Assembly (NCBI GenBank): GCA_938017675.1
Contig: CALIJB010000025.1
Span: 1 to 64,000, forward strand
DNA from: an uncultured Candidatus Saccharibacteria bacterium
Lineage (GTDB): Bacteria > Patescibacteriota > Saccharimonadia > Saccharimonadales > Saccharimonadaceae
Length of the DNA: 64,000 nucleotides
Direction: 5' to 3'
Shown here: one piece after another, positions 1 through 8,082 of the stretch
How the letters are laid out: the number at the start of each line of letters is the position of its first letter
Numbering within the stretch: the first letter of the stretch is position 1
Position numbers and translations under genes: made by a program
The notes under the pieces: model-generated
Databases searched by the model: none
What the model was told of the DNA's origin: nothing
Seen by the model: only the letters and a program-made list of their open reading frames with translations

Positions 1-51
1 AAAAACAAAAATAAATCAACAACCGTGCCCCGCGTGGGCGCGTAACAGCGT

Positions 52-83
52 AAATCGCCACTATAGAACGTGGCGATTTTTAT
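52..83 (+). terminator. Rho-independent terminator of an upstream transcript
   Basis: A 10-bp stem (AAATCGCCAC with GTGGCGATTT) around an 8-nt loop is followed by a T-rich run. It ends a transcript that enters from outside the window. The 30 nt that overlap its left arm (26-55) resemble 1167-1196, which also precede a terminator-like hairpin. Confidence 0.75.
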
Positions 84-157
84 TATTAAATCTTTCTAGA
101 TGTTATTTTATCTTTATGAACTGGTTAATTGATAGAATAGTTGATAAAATTGAGTAA

Positions 158-1117
158 ATGAATATAGTGGCAACTCTTAATAAAAATGTAGCGTTCTTTT
201 ACTGGCTGCAGACGGTGTCTAAATGGGATAAGTCATATGCGTTTGAGTATCCATTATTTACGTATTACCGCCATGTCATTCAACCCGCCGACGAGCCTAT
301 TCTGTCGCAAGTGCGTGCTATTATACAGTCAGACTCTAATCCTTATGATATTTTGCGAAAGCTATATAGTGAAAAATTTGATAACAAAAACCTCCGTTTC
401 ATTGCTCATATTTCTGCTCCTCTTATGGATAGATTTGATAGTATTTGGCAAGATTGTCATGAAAACCTTGGTATGTGGTGTAATGCTATAAATGATTTTT
501 CATATGATGATCTGTATCCACAGTTGCAAAAAATAGCTGTTTTTCTGGGGTTGGATAGGCAAGCTGTACAGGATAGTACTGTATTTCTGTTACCGCCACG
601 CCCAGAAGTAAGTGGCCCTGCTGGACATAAAATCAGTAGTAGCAACTTTATACTCCTACGACCACATTATTCATTTAATGACCAGAAAAAAGAGGCTGTC
701 AGAATCGTCATACTTCACGAGTATGCGCATGGACTAATTCAGCAATCAAAATTATTTCAAGAAGCGGGTAGATTATCATATGAGACGCTTATCCTTCCGA
801 AGAAGCTTATAGCACCTGCTGGTTATACGTGGCGCTCGGTGTATAACGAGCTTTTAGCTTATTGTATCGCTAGCCGCACAATCGGTGGGTATTTAAATCC
901 ACAACTTACTGGAAATCCTTGTCCGACTATTGATGATATGCGTTTATCGTTTGAGAGATTGCTTGCCAAGCGAAGACCAACGTCAAATCAGATTATCAAT
1001 TGGGCAAGTTTGCATATGTTACCAAAACTGACCGACTATATTGAAGGGGGAAAACTGATTGATGCTGCTATATTCGAGCCAGCAATTAAAGTAGTTGACG
1101 AACTGCGCAAATTTTGA
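158..1117 (+). CDS. Hypothetical protein with HEYAH zinc-metallopeptidase-like motif
   Basis: 319 residues, no signal peptide or membrane segment. The one recognisable element is an H-E-Y-A-H motif near residue 187, preceded by hydrophobic residues (IVIL) and followed by Gly, as in gluzincin-type HExxH metallopeptidases; a third zinc ligand cannot be assigned by eye. ATG 158 lies 7 nt after a TAAAAT box (145-150), fitting the short or absent leaders common in this window. The gene is more AT-rich than the housekeeping genes nearby and stands alone between a terminator and the promoter at 1114. The reading frame is convincing; a protease function is only a suggestion. Confidence 0.75.
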   Translation: MNIVATLNKNVAFFYWLQTVSKWDKSYAFEYPLFTYYRHVIQPADEPILSQVRAIIQSDSNPYDILRKLYSEKFDNKNLRFIAHISAPLMDRFDSIWQDCHENLGMWCNAINDFSYDDLYPQLQKIAVFLGLDRQAVQDSTVFLLPPRPEVSGPAGHKISSSNFILLRPHYSFNDQKKEAVRIVILHEYAHGLIQQSKLFQEAGRLSYETLILPKKLIAPAGYTWRSVYNELLAYCIASRTIGGYLNPQLTGNPCPTIDDMRLSFERLLAKRRPTSNQIINWASLHMLPKLTDYIEGGKLIDAAIFEPAIKVVDELRKF

Positions 1118-1142
1118 CACAATTCAGCCCCTCTGCTATACT
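1114..1142 (+). promoter_or_regulatory. Sigma70-type promoter
   Basis: TTGACA (1114-1119), 17-nt spacer, TATACT (1137-1142): an almost ideal promoter. Transcription would begin near 1149, about 120 nt before the next gene, so this transcript has a long leader, unlike most genes here. Confidence 0.8.
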
Positions 1143-1148
1143 CTCCAG

Positions 1149-1237
1149 AGGTCAATACGTTGCTTTTGCCCCAGGTAAGAGCGTAATGTTGTAAATATAA
1201 AACACCCTAGTTGCACCGATAACGCGCAACTTTTTTG
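1149..1237 (+). ncRNA. Candidate small RNA or attenuating leader
   Basis: Between the strong promoter at 1114 and the gene at 1269 lies a short transcript ending in a hairpin (AGTTGC 1209-1214 with GCAACT 1226-1231) and a run of T. The segment 1167-1196 matches 26-55 at 21 of 30 positions (shared TGCCCC, GCGTAA and GTAAAT blocks), and that copy also runs into a terminator. This suggests a repeated small RNA, or a leader in which the hairpin attenuates the downstream gene. No known RNA family was recognised. Confidence 0.35.
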
Positions 1238-1268
1238 TTGCCCAAAAATCATTAATCAAAGGAGGAAT

Positions 1269-1754
1269 ATGCCCCGCACTAAGCGAGAAGGAATATTTTA
1301 TGGCGTCGTCATGGCGTTTACTATGTCAATTTTTATGAATTTGCTGAATACGTTTTTGCACGCTGGCGTGTCGATGCAATCGCTAGGAAGAGCACTGCTG
1401 CTGCAGCCAGTGATTTTTGCGATTGTTATGCTGGTTGAAGGTTTGGTGGTGTCGAATTTGGCGCACAAAGCTATGAAGCGTTTCGTCCAGGCGAAAGACA
1501 GTCCGAAAGCTCGCGCCCTGGCGCAAACAGTTTGCATGGTGACCGGCATGTCGCTGGCGATGAGTTTGATTGGACTTGTACTGGCGGGCACGCCTCTATC
1601 CGAGCTGCTGGCGCGCTTCACTGCTGCTTGGCCAGTTAATTTCTGCATGGCTTTTTGGTGGCAGATATTGGTTGCTGGACCGGTGGCGCGCATGACTTTG
1701 CGAGCATTAAGGACTTATCGGTCGGGAAGAGTGCTGACGGCGGAGGAGCCGTAA
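1269..1754 (+). CDS. DUF2798-like small membrane protein
   Basis: 161 residues. The N-terminus (MPRTKREGIFYG) and the arrangement of about four hydrophobic helices resemble the DUF2798 family of bacterial inner-membrane proteins of unknown function. It starts at ATG 1269 with a clear AGGAGG Shine-Dalgarno site at 1260-1266, so it is translated from a leadered mRNA, consistent with the promoter at 1114 and the possible attenuator between. The C-terminal tail is basic. Family assignment is from memory of the consensus and is moderately sure; the role is unknown. Confidence 0.7.
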   Translation: MPRTKREGIFYGVVMAFTMSIFMNLLNTFLHAGVSMQSLGRALLLQPVIFAIVMLVEGLVVSNLAHKAMKRFVQAKDSPKARALAQTVCMVTGMSLAMSLIGLVLAGTPLSELLARFTAAWPVNFCMAFWWQILVAGPVARMTLRALRTYRSGRVLTAEEP

Positions 1755-1821
1755 AGTCCTTCCAAAAAACCGTCTACCATCTATTGCTCTATTGTTCATA
1801 GTGTGTTATAAATAATTTTAT

Positions 1822-2328
1822 ATGATTAGACTGAGGTCTCCTGAAATATATGTCGGTTTATTTGATATAGAAAAAGTGGGCTCTAGCACGATTACCGAAC
1901 CTATAGGTGTATCGTATCGTTATCCAAATAGTAATATAGTTAATGTTGCCGTAGCAAAAAGGGGGCTTCATCACCAATTACATAATGCTTATATGTATGG
2001 TGTTTATGGCCCCGACTCTAGACCGCTTGTTCAATCTGATAAAGTCAGTGCTTTCGCCTATCAGGATATACCTACGGAAGGATGTCCAATTGAAGATATA
2101 AAGACTTACGTTTACTATTTTGCAGCAGATGAACAACCAGATCTCTCATCAAGATTACGTAAAAAACTTAACGCGCAGAGAAAACTAGCAGCGCGCGTTT
2201 TGGCGGCCGTACTAAGCAATGAAGTCTATAAAGGACTGCCAGGTGACGGCACTATGCATAGAAAGCGTATTCCTAGGCGGATTTTGAACAGTAATCCAGA
2301 TAACATAATGTATTGCCGTGTCTCTTGA
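1822..2328 (+). CDS. Hypothetical protein
   Basis: 168 residues, not recognised. No membrane segment. The middle is acidic; the last third is basic (RLRKKLNAQRKLAARVLAAVL, then KRIPRR), suggesting a helical nucleic-acid or surface contact. AT-rich with relaxed codon use like the gene at 158, so likely accessory. ATG 1822 follows a TATAAA box at 1807-1812 with no Shine-Dalgarno site. Confidence 0.6.
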   Translation: MIRLRSPEIYVGLFDIEKVGSSTITEPIGVSYRYPNSNIVNVAVAKRGLHHQLHNAYMYGVYGPDSRPLVQSDKVSAFAYQDIPTEGCPIEDIKTYVYYFAADEQPDLSSRLRKKLNAQRKLAARVLAAVLSNEVYKGLPGDGTMHRKRIPRRILNSNPDNIMYCRVS

Positions 2329-2690
2329 TATACGAAACTTTGCCTTTGCTGAATAAATCGGAGCGATATATAAAAAGCAGGAAGAACGTGCGGCCGACTA
2401 ATCTCGCGCGTACAATTCTCGAATTCTACATGTAAGATTTTGAAATCTTCCGCGTATGATTTGTAAATCTCACGCCTAAGATTTTCTCATATCGCGCGGA
2501 TGATTGGAACGGGCCGCGGACGGGCTGGCAAAATGTCTCGCTAAAGAGCGGTGCGCTACCGGCAGCGTTGATAATTTGCATTAGCCGCGTGTTGCTAGTT
2601 GCGGTAGTAATCCAACCAAGTTATCAATGGTGGTGATCGTGTTACGCTAGTTGCGGTAATTAAAGCCGTCCTAGTCGCCTGCGTTCTTAA
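2329..2690. other. Gene-free stretch with degenerate short repeats
   Basis: About 360 nt without a convincing gene. At 2400-2510 a unit resembling CGCGTATGATTTGTAAATCTC recurs in degraded form with short internal dyads (AAGATTTTGAAATCTT). At 2590-2670 the block GCTAGTTGCGGTA occurs twice about 58 nt apart. Nothing coding was seen on either strand. Confidence 0.5.
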
Positions 2691-2696
2691 TTGGCG

Positions 2697-2708
2697 TATA
2701 ATATAACT
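2697..2708 (+). promoter_or_regulatory. -10 box of leaderless rarA mRNA
   Basis: TATAAT at 2697-2702 ends exactly 6 nt before ATG 2709, so transcription should start at or beside the A of the start codon. This rules out the in-frame TTG at 2691, which would lie upstream of the transcript. Confidence 0.75.
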
Positions 2709-3884
2709 ATGGGACGAATTCCACTGGCCGAACAGATGCGGCCGCAAACGCTGGATGAGGTGATTGGACAGAGCCATTTGCTGGGCGAGGGCGAGCTGCT
2801 CTGCCAAATTGTTAAGCGTGGTGAGCCGGTTAGTTTGATTTTGTGGGGGCCGCCGGGCACGGGCAAAACGACGTTGGCGCGGATTATCGCCCGCGAAGTC
2901 AATGCGGAGTTTGTTGAGCTGTCAGCGGTGACCAGCGGCAAAAAAGATGTTGAAAAGGTGATTGAGCACGCTCGGCAGAATTGGAATTTGGGCCTACGGA
3001 CGATTTTGTTTGTCGATGAAATCCATCGCTTCAACAAGACGCAACAAGATGCGTTTTTGCCGCATGTTGAGAGCGGGCTGATTACTTTGATTGGGGCGAC
3101 CACCGAGAATCCGAGCTTTGAGGTGATCACACCGCTGCTCAGCCGGACGCGGGTGCTGGTGCTGCAGCAACTCACCAAAGATGAAATTGTACTAGTGTTG
3201 AAACGAGCGCTCAAGGTTTTGAAACAAACCAAGCGGGTGTCGCCCAAAGCTTTGGACTATTTGGCGGAATTGGCGGATGGCGACGCGCGGGTGGCACTGG
3301 GTAATTTGGAATTGGCACTGAGTTTTGGCGGTAAAGTCACGCCAGAGGTGGTTAAGGCAGCGGCTCAGCGGCGTTTGCCGGGCTATGACAAAAAGGGCGA
3401 CGCGCATTATGACGTCATCTCAGCGTTCATCAAGTCACTGCGCGGCAGCGATGCGGTGGCTGCGGCGTATTATTTAGCGCGCATGATCGACGCCGGCGAA
3501 GACCCGAAGTTCATTGCTCGGCGGATGGTGGTCTTTGCGTCAGAAGACATTGGGTTGGCGGGTAACGGCGCGCTGAGCTTGGCGGTTGCTGCCTTTGAAG
3601 CAGTGGAGCGCGTTGGGCTACCTGAAGCCAAATATAATTTATTCCACTGCGCCATCGCTCTGGCGCGCAGCCAGAAATCGCGCGAAATTACTGATTTGAT
3701 GAATGAGGCTTTTTCTCTGGCGCACAAGTACCCGAACTCGCCGGTGCCGCTGCATCTTCGTAACGCTCCGACCAAGCTGATGAAAGATCTAGGTTATAAC
3801 AAAGATTACAAATGGCAAGCTGGCTTCCAGCACAAAAAAGGATTCTTGCCGGAAGAAGTCAGGGAAGAATCTTCTAACTGCTGA
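2709..3884 (+). CDS. rarA: Replication-associated recombination protein RarA (MgsA), AAA+ ATPase
   Basis: 391 residues, normal for the family. RarA is a clamp-loader-like AAA+ ATPase that acts at stalled replication forks. Visible motifs: N-terminal LAEQMRPQTLDEVIGQ, Walker A GPPGTGKTT (about residue 47-55), Walker B and DExH region FVDEIHRFNKTQQD, sensor-1 IGATTENPSF, and C-terminal HLRNAPTKLMKDLGY typical of the tetramerisation domain. The start is the leaderless ATG at 2709. Its last 11 nt overlap the convergent CPBP protease gene. Confidence 0.95.
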   Translation: MGRIPLAEQMRPQTLDEVIGQSHLLGEGELLCQIVKRGEPVSLILWGPPGTGKTTLARIIAREVNAEFVELSAVTSGKKDVEKVIEHARQNWNLGLRTILFVDEIHRFNKTQQDAFLPHVESGLITLIGATTENPSFEVITPLLSRTRVLVLQQLTKDEIVLVLKRALKVLKQTKRVSPKALDYLAELADGDARVALGNLELALSFGGKVTPEVVKAAAQRRLPGYDKKGDAHYDVISAFIKSLRGSDAVAAAYYLARMIDAGEDPKFIARRMVVFASEDIGLAGNGALSLAVAAFEAVERVGLPEAKYNLFHCAIALARSQKSREITDLMNEAFSLAHKYPNSPVPLHLRNAPTKLMKDLGYNKDYKWQAGFQHKKGFLPEEVREESSNC

Positions 3885-4713
3885 TAGACTTTTTATTGAA
3901 TCTTCGCCATAAAATCCACACAAAAACAAACGACAAAGTTTGCGCTAAGAATATTCGCGCAATTTGCAAGCTATCATTTCCTTGGTTTGAGACGACATGC
4001 ACAATATTAATTATCGCATTATTGAAAAAGTGATCTGCTGCGCCAAGCCACAAACTTCCTGTCATTTTATATAGCCAGCTCATTTTTAATCCAAACATGA
4101 AAGCGAACAAAATATAGCCAACGCTAAAAATTGCCGTCTGAACCAGCGAAAACTCGCCGTCAAGGAACGATCGAATCGGCATTGCTACATGCCAAAGTCC
4201 GAACAGCAGGGCGCTTATGAAAATCGTTGCCGCAAATTTATATTTTTGGCGCAGTAATTTCTCGAACAACCCGCGAAACAGGCCTTCTTCCATCCAGACA
4301 TTGAATATATTAAATATAATAATTGACCCAATTCCCACGCCGACGAATTGTTCGGTGTTAGCGAGCGAAAAACCGCCAGCCTTCATTAAAATGTTAGGTT
4401 TAGCGCCGGAAAAATACAGAAATCCGAATTCGATCAGCAGCGTAACCGTATAAAAGCAAAGCCCCAAGGCAAGCCCCAGGCCGATATTTTTCAGCCAATT
4501 TTTGCGTGCAAAGCCAATGTCGCGCCAATGAGCGTGCAAATATTTCAGGCAAACGAAAATTATCACTATGCCGAAAATTTTATGCACTATATTCTCACTG
4601 AGTGCTGATTGATCGGTACGCAAAGCTAAAAATTCCCACATTCGCACAGCGAAACATGTAAAATACAGCAATAGACAAAGTGACAACGGATTTTTAGCGC
4701 GCTCTGTGAACAT
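3874..4713 (-). CDS. CPBP-family intramembrane metalloprotease (CAAX protease-like)
   Basis: 279 residues, about eight hydrophobic segments. The three family motifs are present in order: EExxxR (MEEGLFRGLF, near residue 142), FxxxH (FGLWHVAMP, near 172) and an HxxxN-type motif (ADHFFNNAI). CPBP proteases cleave within membranes; bacterial members act in bacteriocin immunity, maturation or unknown roles. ATG 4713 is leaderless: TAGAAT (4725-4720) then 6 nt. Convergent with rarA. Confidence 0.88.
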   Translation of the reverse strand: MFTERAKNPLSLCLLLYFTCFAVRMWEFLALRTDQSALSENIVHKIFGIVIIFVCLKYLHAHWRDIGFARKNWLKNIGLGLALGLCFYTVTLLIEFGFLYFSGAKPNILMKAGGFSLANTEQFVGVGIGSIIIFNIFNVWMEEGLFRGLFEKLLRQKYKFAATIFISALLFGLWHVAMPIRSFLDGEFSLVQTAIFSVGYILFAFMFGLKMSWLYKMTGSLWLGAADHFFNNAIINIVHVVSNQGNDSLQIARIFLAQTLSFVFVWILWRRFNKKSISS

Positions 4714-4797
4714 AGGTTTATTCTAGCACGTTAGGAATTTTACTGAAAAGCGAATGAAAATATCGCCTTTGTCGCAATAGTATGGTACATTAAACGT

Positions 4798-5760
4798 ATG
4801 AGCAGCAAGAGCGCAAAGAAATCCGAGCAGCGCAGATCTAATCAGCAGCAAGATGGCGCTCAGGCAAGCCAAGGCGAGCAGATTCAGTCGCCGCAAAGTG
4901 TTACTCAACCAGTCTCAGGCGGACAAATTCAACCGCCGCAGGTAGAGCAAGTCCAGCAGCCAATGCCGCAAATTGAACAGGCGCAAGCACAGCCCGAGCA
5001 GCAGAATCAGCCGACAGCAGTCATCTCGCCACAAGCTTACCAGAACCAGACTCAATATCAATACGTTTATGTCAACTATTCAAGAAAAAGCAACGTCATC
5101 GGATTGTCGATTGTTTACGCGATCAGTTTATTCTTGACGATAGGCCTTCCGATTGGTTTATTCAGCATGAATGGTTCGATGAAAGACTTTTCGAGCGAAG
5201 CAAACTATTATTTGATTCAAGTAGTGAAAATAGTCATGCCGATTGTTCTGGCACTGTCGGTGATATCGTCTATAATTTTGTGGATAGCTTACTTGGCGAG
5301 TAAAAACAAACTAGTAGCCAAAATTGCAGCTGCCTGTACGCTTTCTATATCGGTCATATCTTTTGTTGTTTTTTGGATTTATTTAAACTTCTATTCTGTG
5401 GTAGGCTTTGGTGATGCGGTGTTCTTTTTGCCTATACCTTTCGGCGTGATGATATTGGGAATTGCTTGGTGTGTTAACGTTTTTAAATACCAGAATGAAA
5501 AGCCAGCGTATTATGCGAATACTTCTCTAAACGGCCAATATGTAGTTTCGCCGCAATATTCTAATCAGCCACCGCAGTACCAATATTCGCTGCAGCAACA
5601 ACCAGCTCAATACTCACAACAACCAGATCAATATCCGTCGCAGCAGCCAGAGCAGTATCCCCAGCAGCAAGGCCAAACGCCTTATCCGCCTGTATCGCAG
5701 CAATATCCGCAAAATAATGTCCAGTATCCATATGATTATAATAAAAGTAAAGGAGAATAA
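4798..5760 (+). CDS. Membrane protein with Gln/Pro-rich N- and C-terminal tails
   Basis: 320 residues, unrecognised family. Residues 1-80 are a Gln/Ser/Pro-rich low-complexity tail; about 95-235 hold four hydrophobic helices; 240-320 are again Gln/Pro/Tyr-rich with irregular QYxxQQP repeats. ATG 4798 is leaderless (TACATT 4786-4791, 6 nt). It is followed 5 nt later by a second Gln-rich membrane protein, probably co-transcribed. Similar tails occur in the proteins at 22403 and 58059. A role in envelope organisation is possible but not shown. Confidence 0.8.
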   Translation: MSSKSAKKSEQRRSNQQQDGAQASQGEQIQSPQSVTQPVSGGQIQPPQVEQVQQPMPQIEQAQAQPEQQNQPTAVISPQAYQNQTQYQYVYVNYSRKSNVIGLSIVYAISLFLTIGLPIGLFSMNGSMKDFSSEANYYLIQVVKIVMPIVLALSVISSIILWIAYLASKNKLVAKIAAACTLSISVISFVVFWIYLNFYSVVGFGDAVFFLPIPFGVMILGIAWCVNVFKYQNEKPAYYANTSLNGQYVVSPQYSNQPPQYQYSLQQQPAQYSQQPDQYPSQQPEQYPQQQGQTPYPPVSQQYPQNNVQYPYDYNKSKGE

Positions 5761-5765
5761 TACAA

Positions 5766-6347
5766 ATGGCACGACAATCATCACAACAACCGCAACCGAG
5801 CATTCAGCAGCCAGGCGCTGCCGATCCGCAGTACGGGCCAGCGCCAGCTGAGCAGAATATTCCTTATGAACAGCAGCCGGTCAACCAGCAGTATTTCGCG
5901 CAGCCGCAAGCGGCGCCAGTCCAGTATGTTGTTATGGCGCAGTCGCTCAAAGGTGTCAAGGGCTGGCTCGCATTTTTCATGGTGTGTCTAGCGATTGATG
6001 GCGTTTGTTCGGTTGGTTTGTTTTTTACCTCGTTGTTAAACCTAGGCGATCCATCGGCTGTCGTTTCGGTGATATTCATGCCAATCATTGCTGTACTGAC
6101 TACTGTCGCGGTGGTGCTTATTAATCTGCAAAAGAAGCTTGGCAAGTGGCTGGCGGTTGCGGCGCTGGTAGCCTCGTTCTTCTATTCAGCAAGTTCTGCG
6201 GTAGTTGATAGCGTGGTCAAAAGACCTCCGAACACTGACTCAATTATTAGTATGGTTAGCACTATCATTGCTAGTGGGATTTCTATGGGATTGCTTTGTT
6301 TATACTTCTTTGTTTCTAGGCGCGTGAAAGAGACTCTGGTTAATTAA
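5766..6347 (+). CDS. Small four-helix membrane protein with Gln-rich N-terminus
   Basis: 193 residues. Residues 1-60 are rich in Gln, Pro and Ala; four hydrophobic helices follow, the first starting with KGVKGWLAFFMV. Second gene of a pair with the 320-residue Gln-rich protein; an AAAGGAG Shine-Dalgarno site at 5749-5755 fits an internal operon gene. A strong terminator follows at 6375. Function unknown. Confidence 0.8.
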   Translation: MARQSSQQPQPSIQQPGAADPQYGPAPAEQNIPYEQQPVNQQYFAQPQAAPVQYVVMAQSLKGVKGWLAFFMVCLAIDGVCSVGLFFTSLLNLGDPSAVVSVIFMPIIAVLTTVAVVLINLQKKLGKWLAVAALVASFFYSASSAVVDSVVKRPPNTDSIISMVSTIIASGISMGLLCLYFFVSRRVKETLVN

Positions 6348-6374
6348 AATACCAAAAGTTTCTCTATACGAATA

Positions 6375-6407
6375 GGCCGCTCCTTTTCTAGAGCGGCCAG
6401 TTTTTTT
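6375..6407. terminator. Bidirectional Rho-independent terminator
   Basis: GGCCGCTC and GAGCGGCC form a perfect 8-bp stem around an 8-nt loop, then AG and seven T. A/T runs on both sides let it serve both the Gln-rich pair (plus) and the glucosidase (minus, stop at 6406). Confidence 0.9.
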
Positions 6408-8055
6408 ATTCAATTGATAGCCGGTGCTCGCTGCATCCGATTAATACGCCTTCGTACGGGCGTAGTTCTACCGAGCCGTCATCGGCAACCTCGGGGTAGT
6501 CAGTTGGGTTTGTGGCGCATAAGATACTGCCGGTATGTGGTAGCGTAACACGGTGTTTGGTGTTGCCGAAATTTAATGCGACAAAGACATGCTGCTCTCG
6601 GCCAATCCATCGCGCGTAAGCAAATATGTCATTATCTGTATCACTGAGTGGTTCGTATTCGCCAGTACGCAAGATTTCGTAGCGGCTACGCAAGGTCAAT
6701 AAGCGGCGGTATAGCGCCAAAAATGAGTCTGGTTCGTTCTGCTCTGATTCTACATTGACGTTCTGGCAAGCAGGATTTACTGGCAGCCATGGTTTAGCGG
6801 TACTGAATCCAGCATTTTGGCCAGCCGTCCATTGCATCGGCGTGCGTTCTGGGTCGCGCCCGACAGATTCGTCATTGCCGTGGCTAAAGACCGACTTATC
6901 CTGGATCTCTTCAAAGCGAATTGGTCCATTATTCATGCCAATCTCGTCACCGTAATATATTACTGGCAGCCCTGGTAGTGTCAGTTGCATCAACGCAATT
7001 AAGCGAGCTTGCTTTTCGCCGCCAAAGCGCGTAACGATGCGCGATTGGTCATGATTACTAAAGCAATAGACGGGTGTGTGCACGTCGGGGTTGATCATGC
7101 CTTGGAATTCATTGACTATTGTGCTCATCGATTCGGCATTAAATTTGGCGTGTAATCCTTCAAAATTGAATGGCATTGATACTTTTGGATTGACACCATA
7201 AAAACCCAAGTATTGTTCGCTAGTGCTATAGTTTTCATCCGGATAATCTTCAAAAACCATGATTCGATTCGGATATGAGGCGACTATATCTGTTAGTTCC
7301 CGCAAATACGGGAAAAGGTTATCCCAGAAGCGGCTGTACTTATGCTGCAAATCATCGAATTGTGTCGGCGGTTTCTTATCGTGATAATGCTCGGCGACTG
7401 GGTCGTCGCGCAGCTCTGGGTCTTTGCTGATCCAACGTACCGCGTCCGCTCGAAAGCCATCAACACCGAGATCTAGCCAAAAACGCAGTACGTTTTGCAT
7501 TTCGCGGCGCACCTCAGGGTTATCCCAGTTGAGATCTGGCTGTTCTTTCAGGAATGTGTGTAAGTAATATTGCTGGCGCCCTTCGTGCCACTGCCACGCC
7601 GACCCGCCAAAAATACTCAGCCAATTGTTCGGCTCTGAGCCGTCAGGTTTTGCGTCGCGCCAAACATAAAAATCGTTCTTATCGTTGTCCTTGGAGTTTT
7701 GCGATTCTAAAAACCACGGATGCTGGTTGCTGGTATGGTTGGGTACGAAGTCAACCATTACCTTAATATCGCGAGCGTGTGCTTTCTCGACCAACTCTTT
7801 GAAATCATCAAGCGAACCGAAAATCGGATCAATATCACAATAGTCCGCCACATCGTAGCCCATATCAGCTTGCGGCGACGGATAAAACGGCGAAAACCAA
7901 ATTGCATCGATGCCAAGCGAATTGTCGCCGCCCTTAATATAATCAAGCTTATCGATCACGCCGCGCAAGTCGCCGACGCCATCGCCATTAGAATCCTTAA
8001 ACGATCGCGGATAGATTTGATAAAATCCGTTAACGTCGCGCCATTTTTTTGTCAT
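6406..8055 (-). CDS. GH13 alpha-glucosidase / oligo-1,6-glucosidase
   Basis: 549 residues, full length for oligo-1,6-glucosidase/trehalose-synthase-like GH13 enzymes, which hydrolyse alpha-glucosidic bonds in short glucans. Conserved regions in order: FYQIYPRSFKDSNGDGVGDL, DFVPNHTS, GFRADAVRW (nucleophile Asp near 200), a FEDYPD region with the acid/base Glu near 266, and SNHDQSR (near 335). No signal peptide, so cytoplasmic. An upstream GAGGG site suggests a leadered mRNA. Exact substrate (isomaltose, maltose, sucrose) cannot be fixed. One of few carbohydrate-use genes in the window. Confidence 0.92.
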   Translation of the reverse strand: MTKKWRDVNGFYQIYPRSFKDSNGDGVGDLRGVIDKLDYIKGGDNSLGIDAIWFSPFYPSPQADMGYDVADYCDIDPIFGSLDDFKELVEKAHARDIKVMVDFVPNHTSNQHPWFLESQNSKDNDKNDFYVWRDAKPDGSEPNNWLSIFGGSAWQWHEGRQQYYLHTFLKEQPDLNWDNPEVRREMQNVLRFWLDLGVDGFRADAVRWISKDPELRDDPVAEHYHDKKPPTQFDDLQHKYSRFWDNLFPYLRELTDIVASYPNRIMVFEDYPDENYSTSEQYLGFYGVNPKVSMPFNFEGLHAKFNAESMSTIVNEFQGMINPDVHTPVYCFSNHDQSRIVTRFGGEKQARLIALMQLTLPGLPVIYYGDEIGMNNGPIRFEEIQDKSVFSHGNDESVGRDPERTPMQWTAGQNAGFSTAKPWLPVNPACQNVNVESEQNEPDSFLALYRRLLTLRSRYEILRTGEYEPLSDTDNDIFAYARWIGREQHVFVALNFGNTKHRVTLPHTGSILCATNPTDYPEVADDGSVELRPYEGVLIGCSEHRLSIE

Positions 8056-8082
8056 AGTAACCCTCTTATTCTTATTAAAAAC

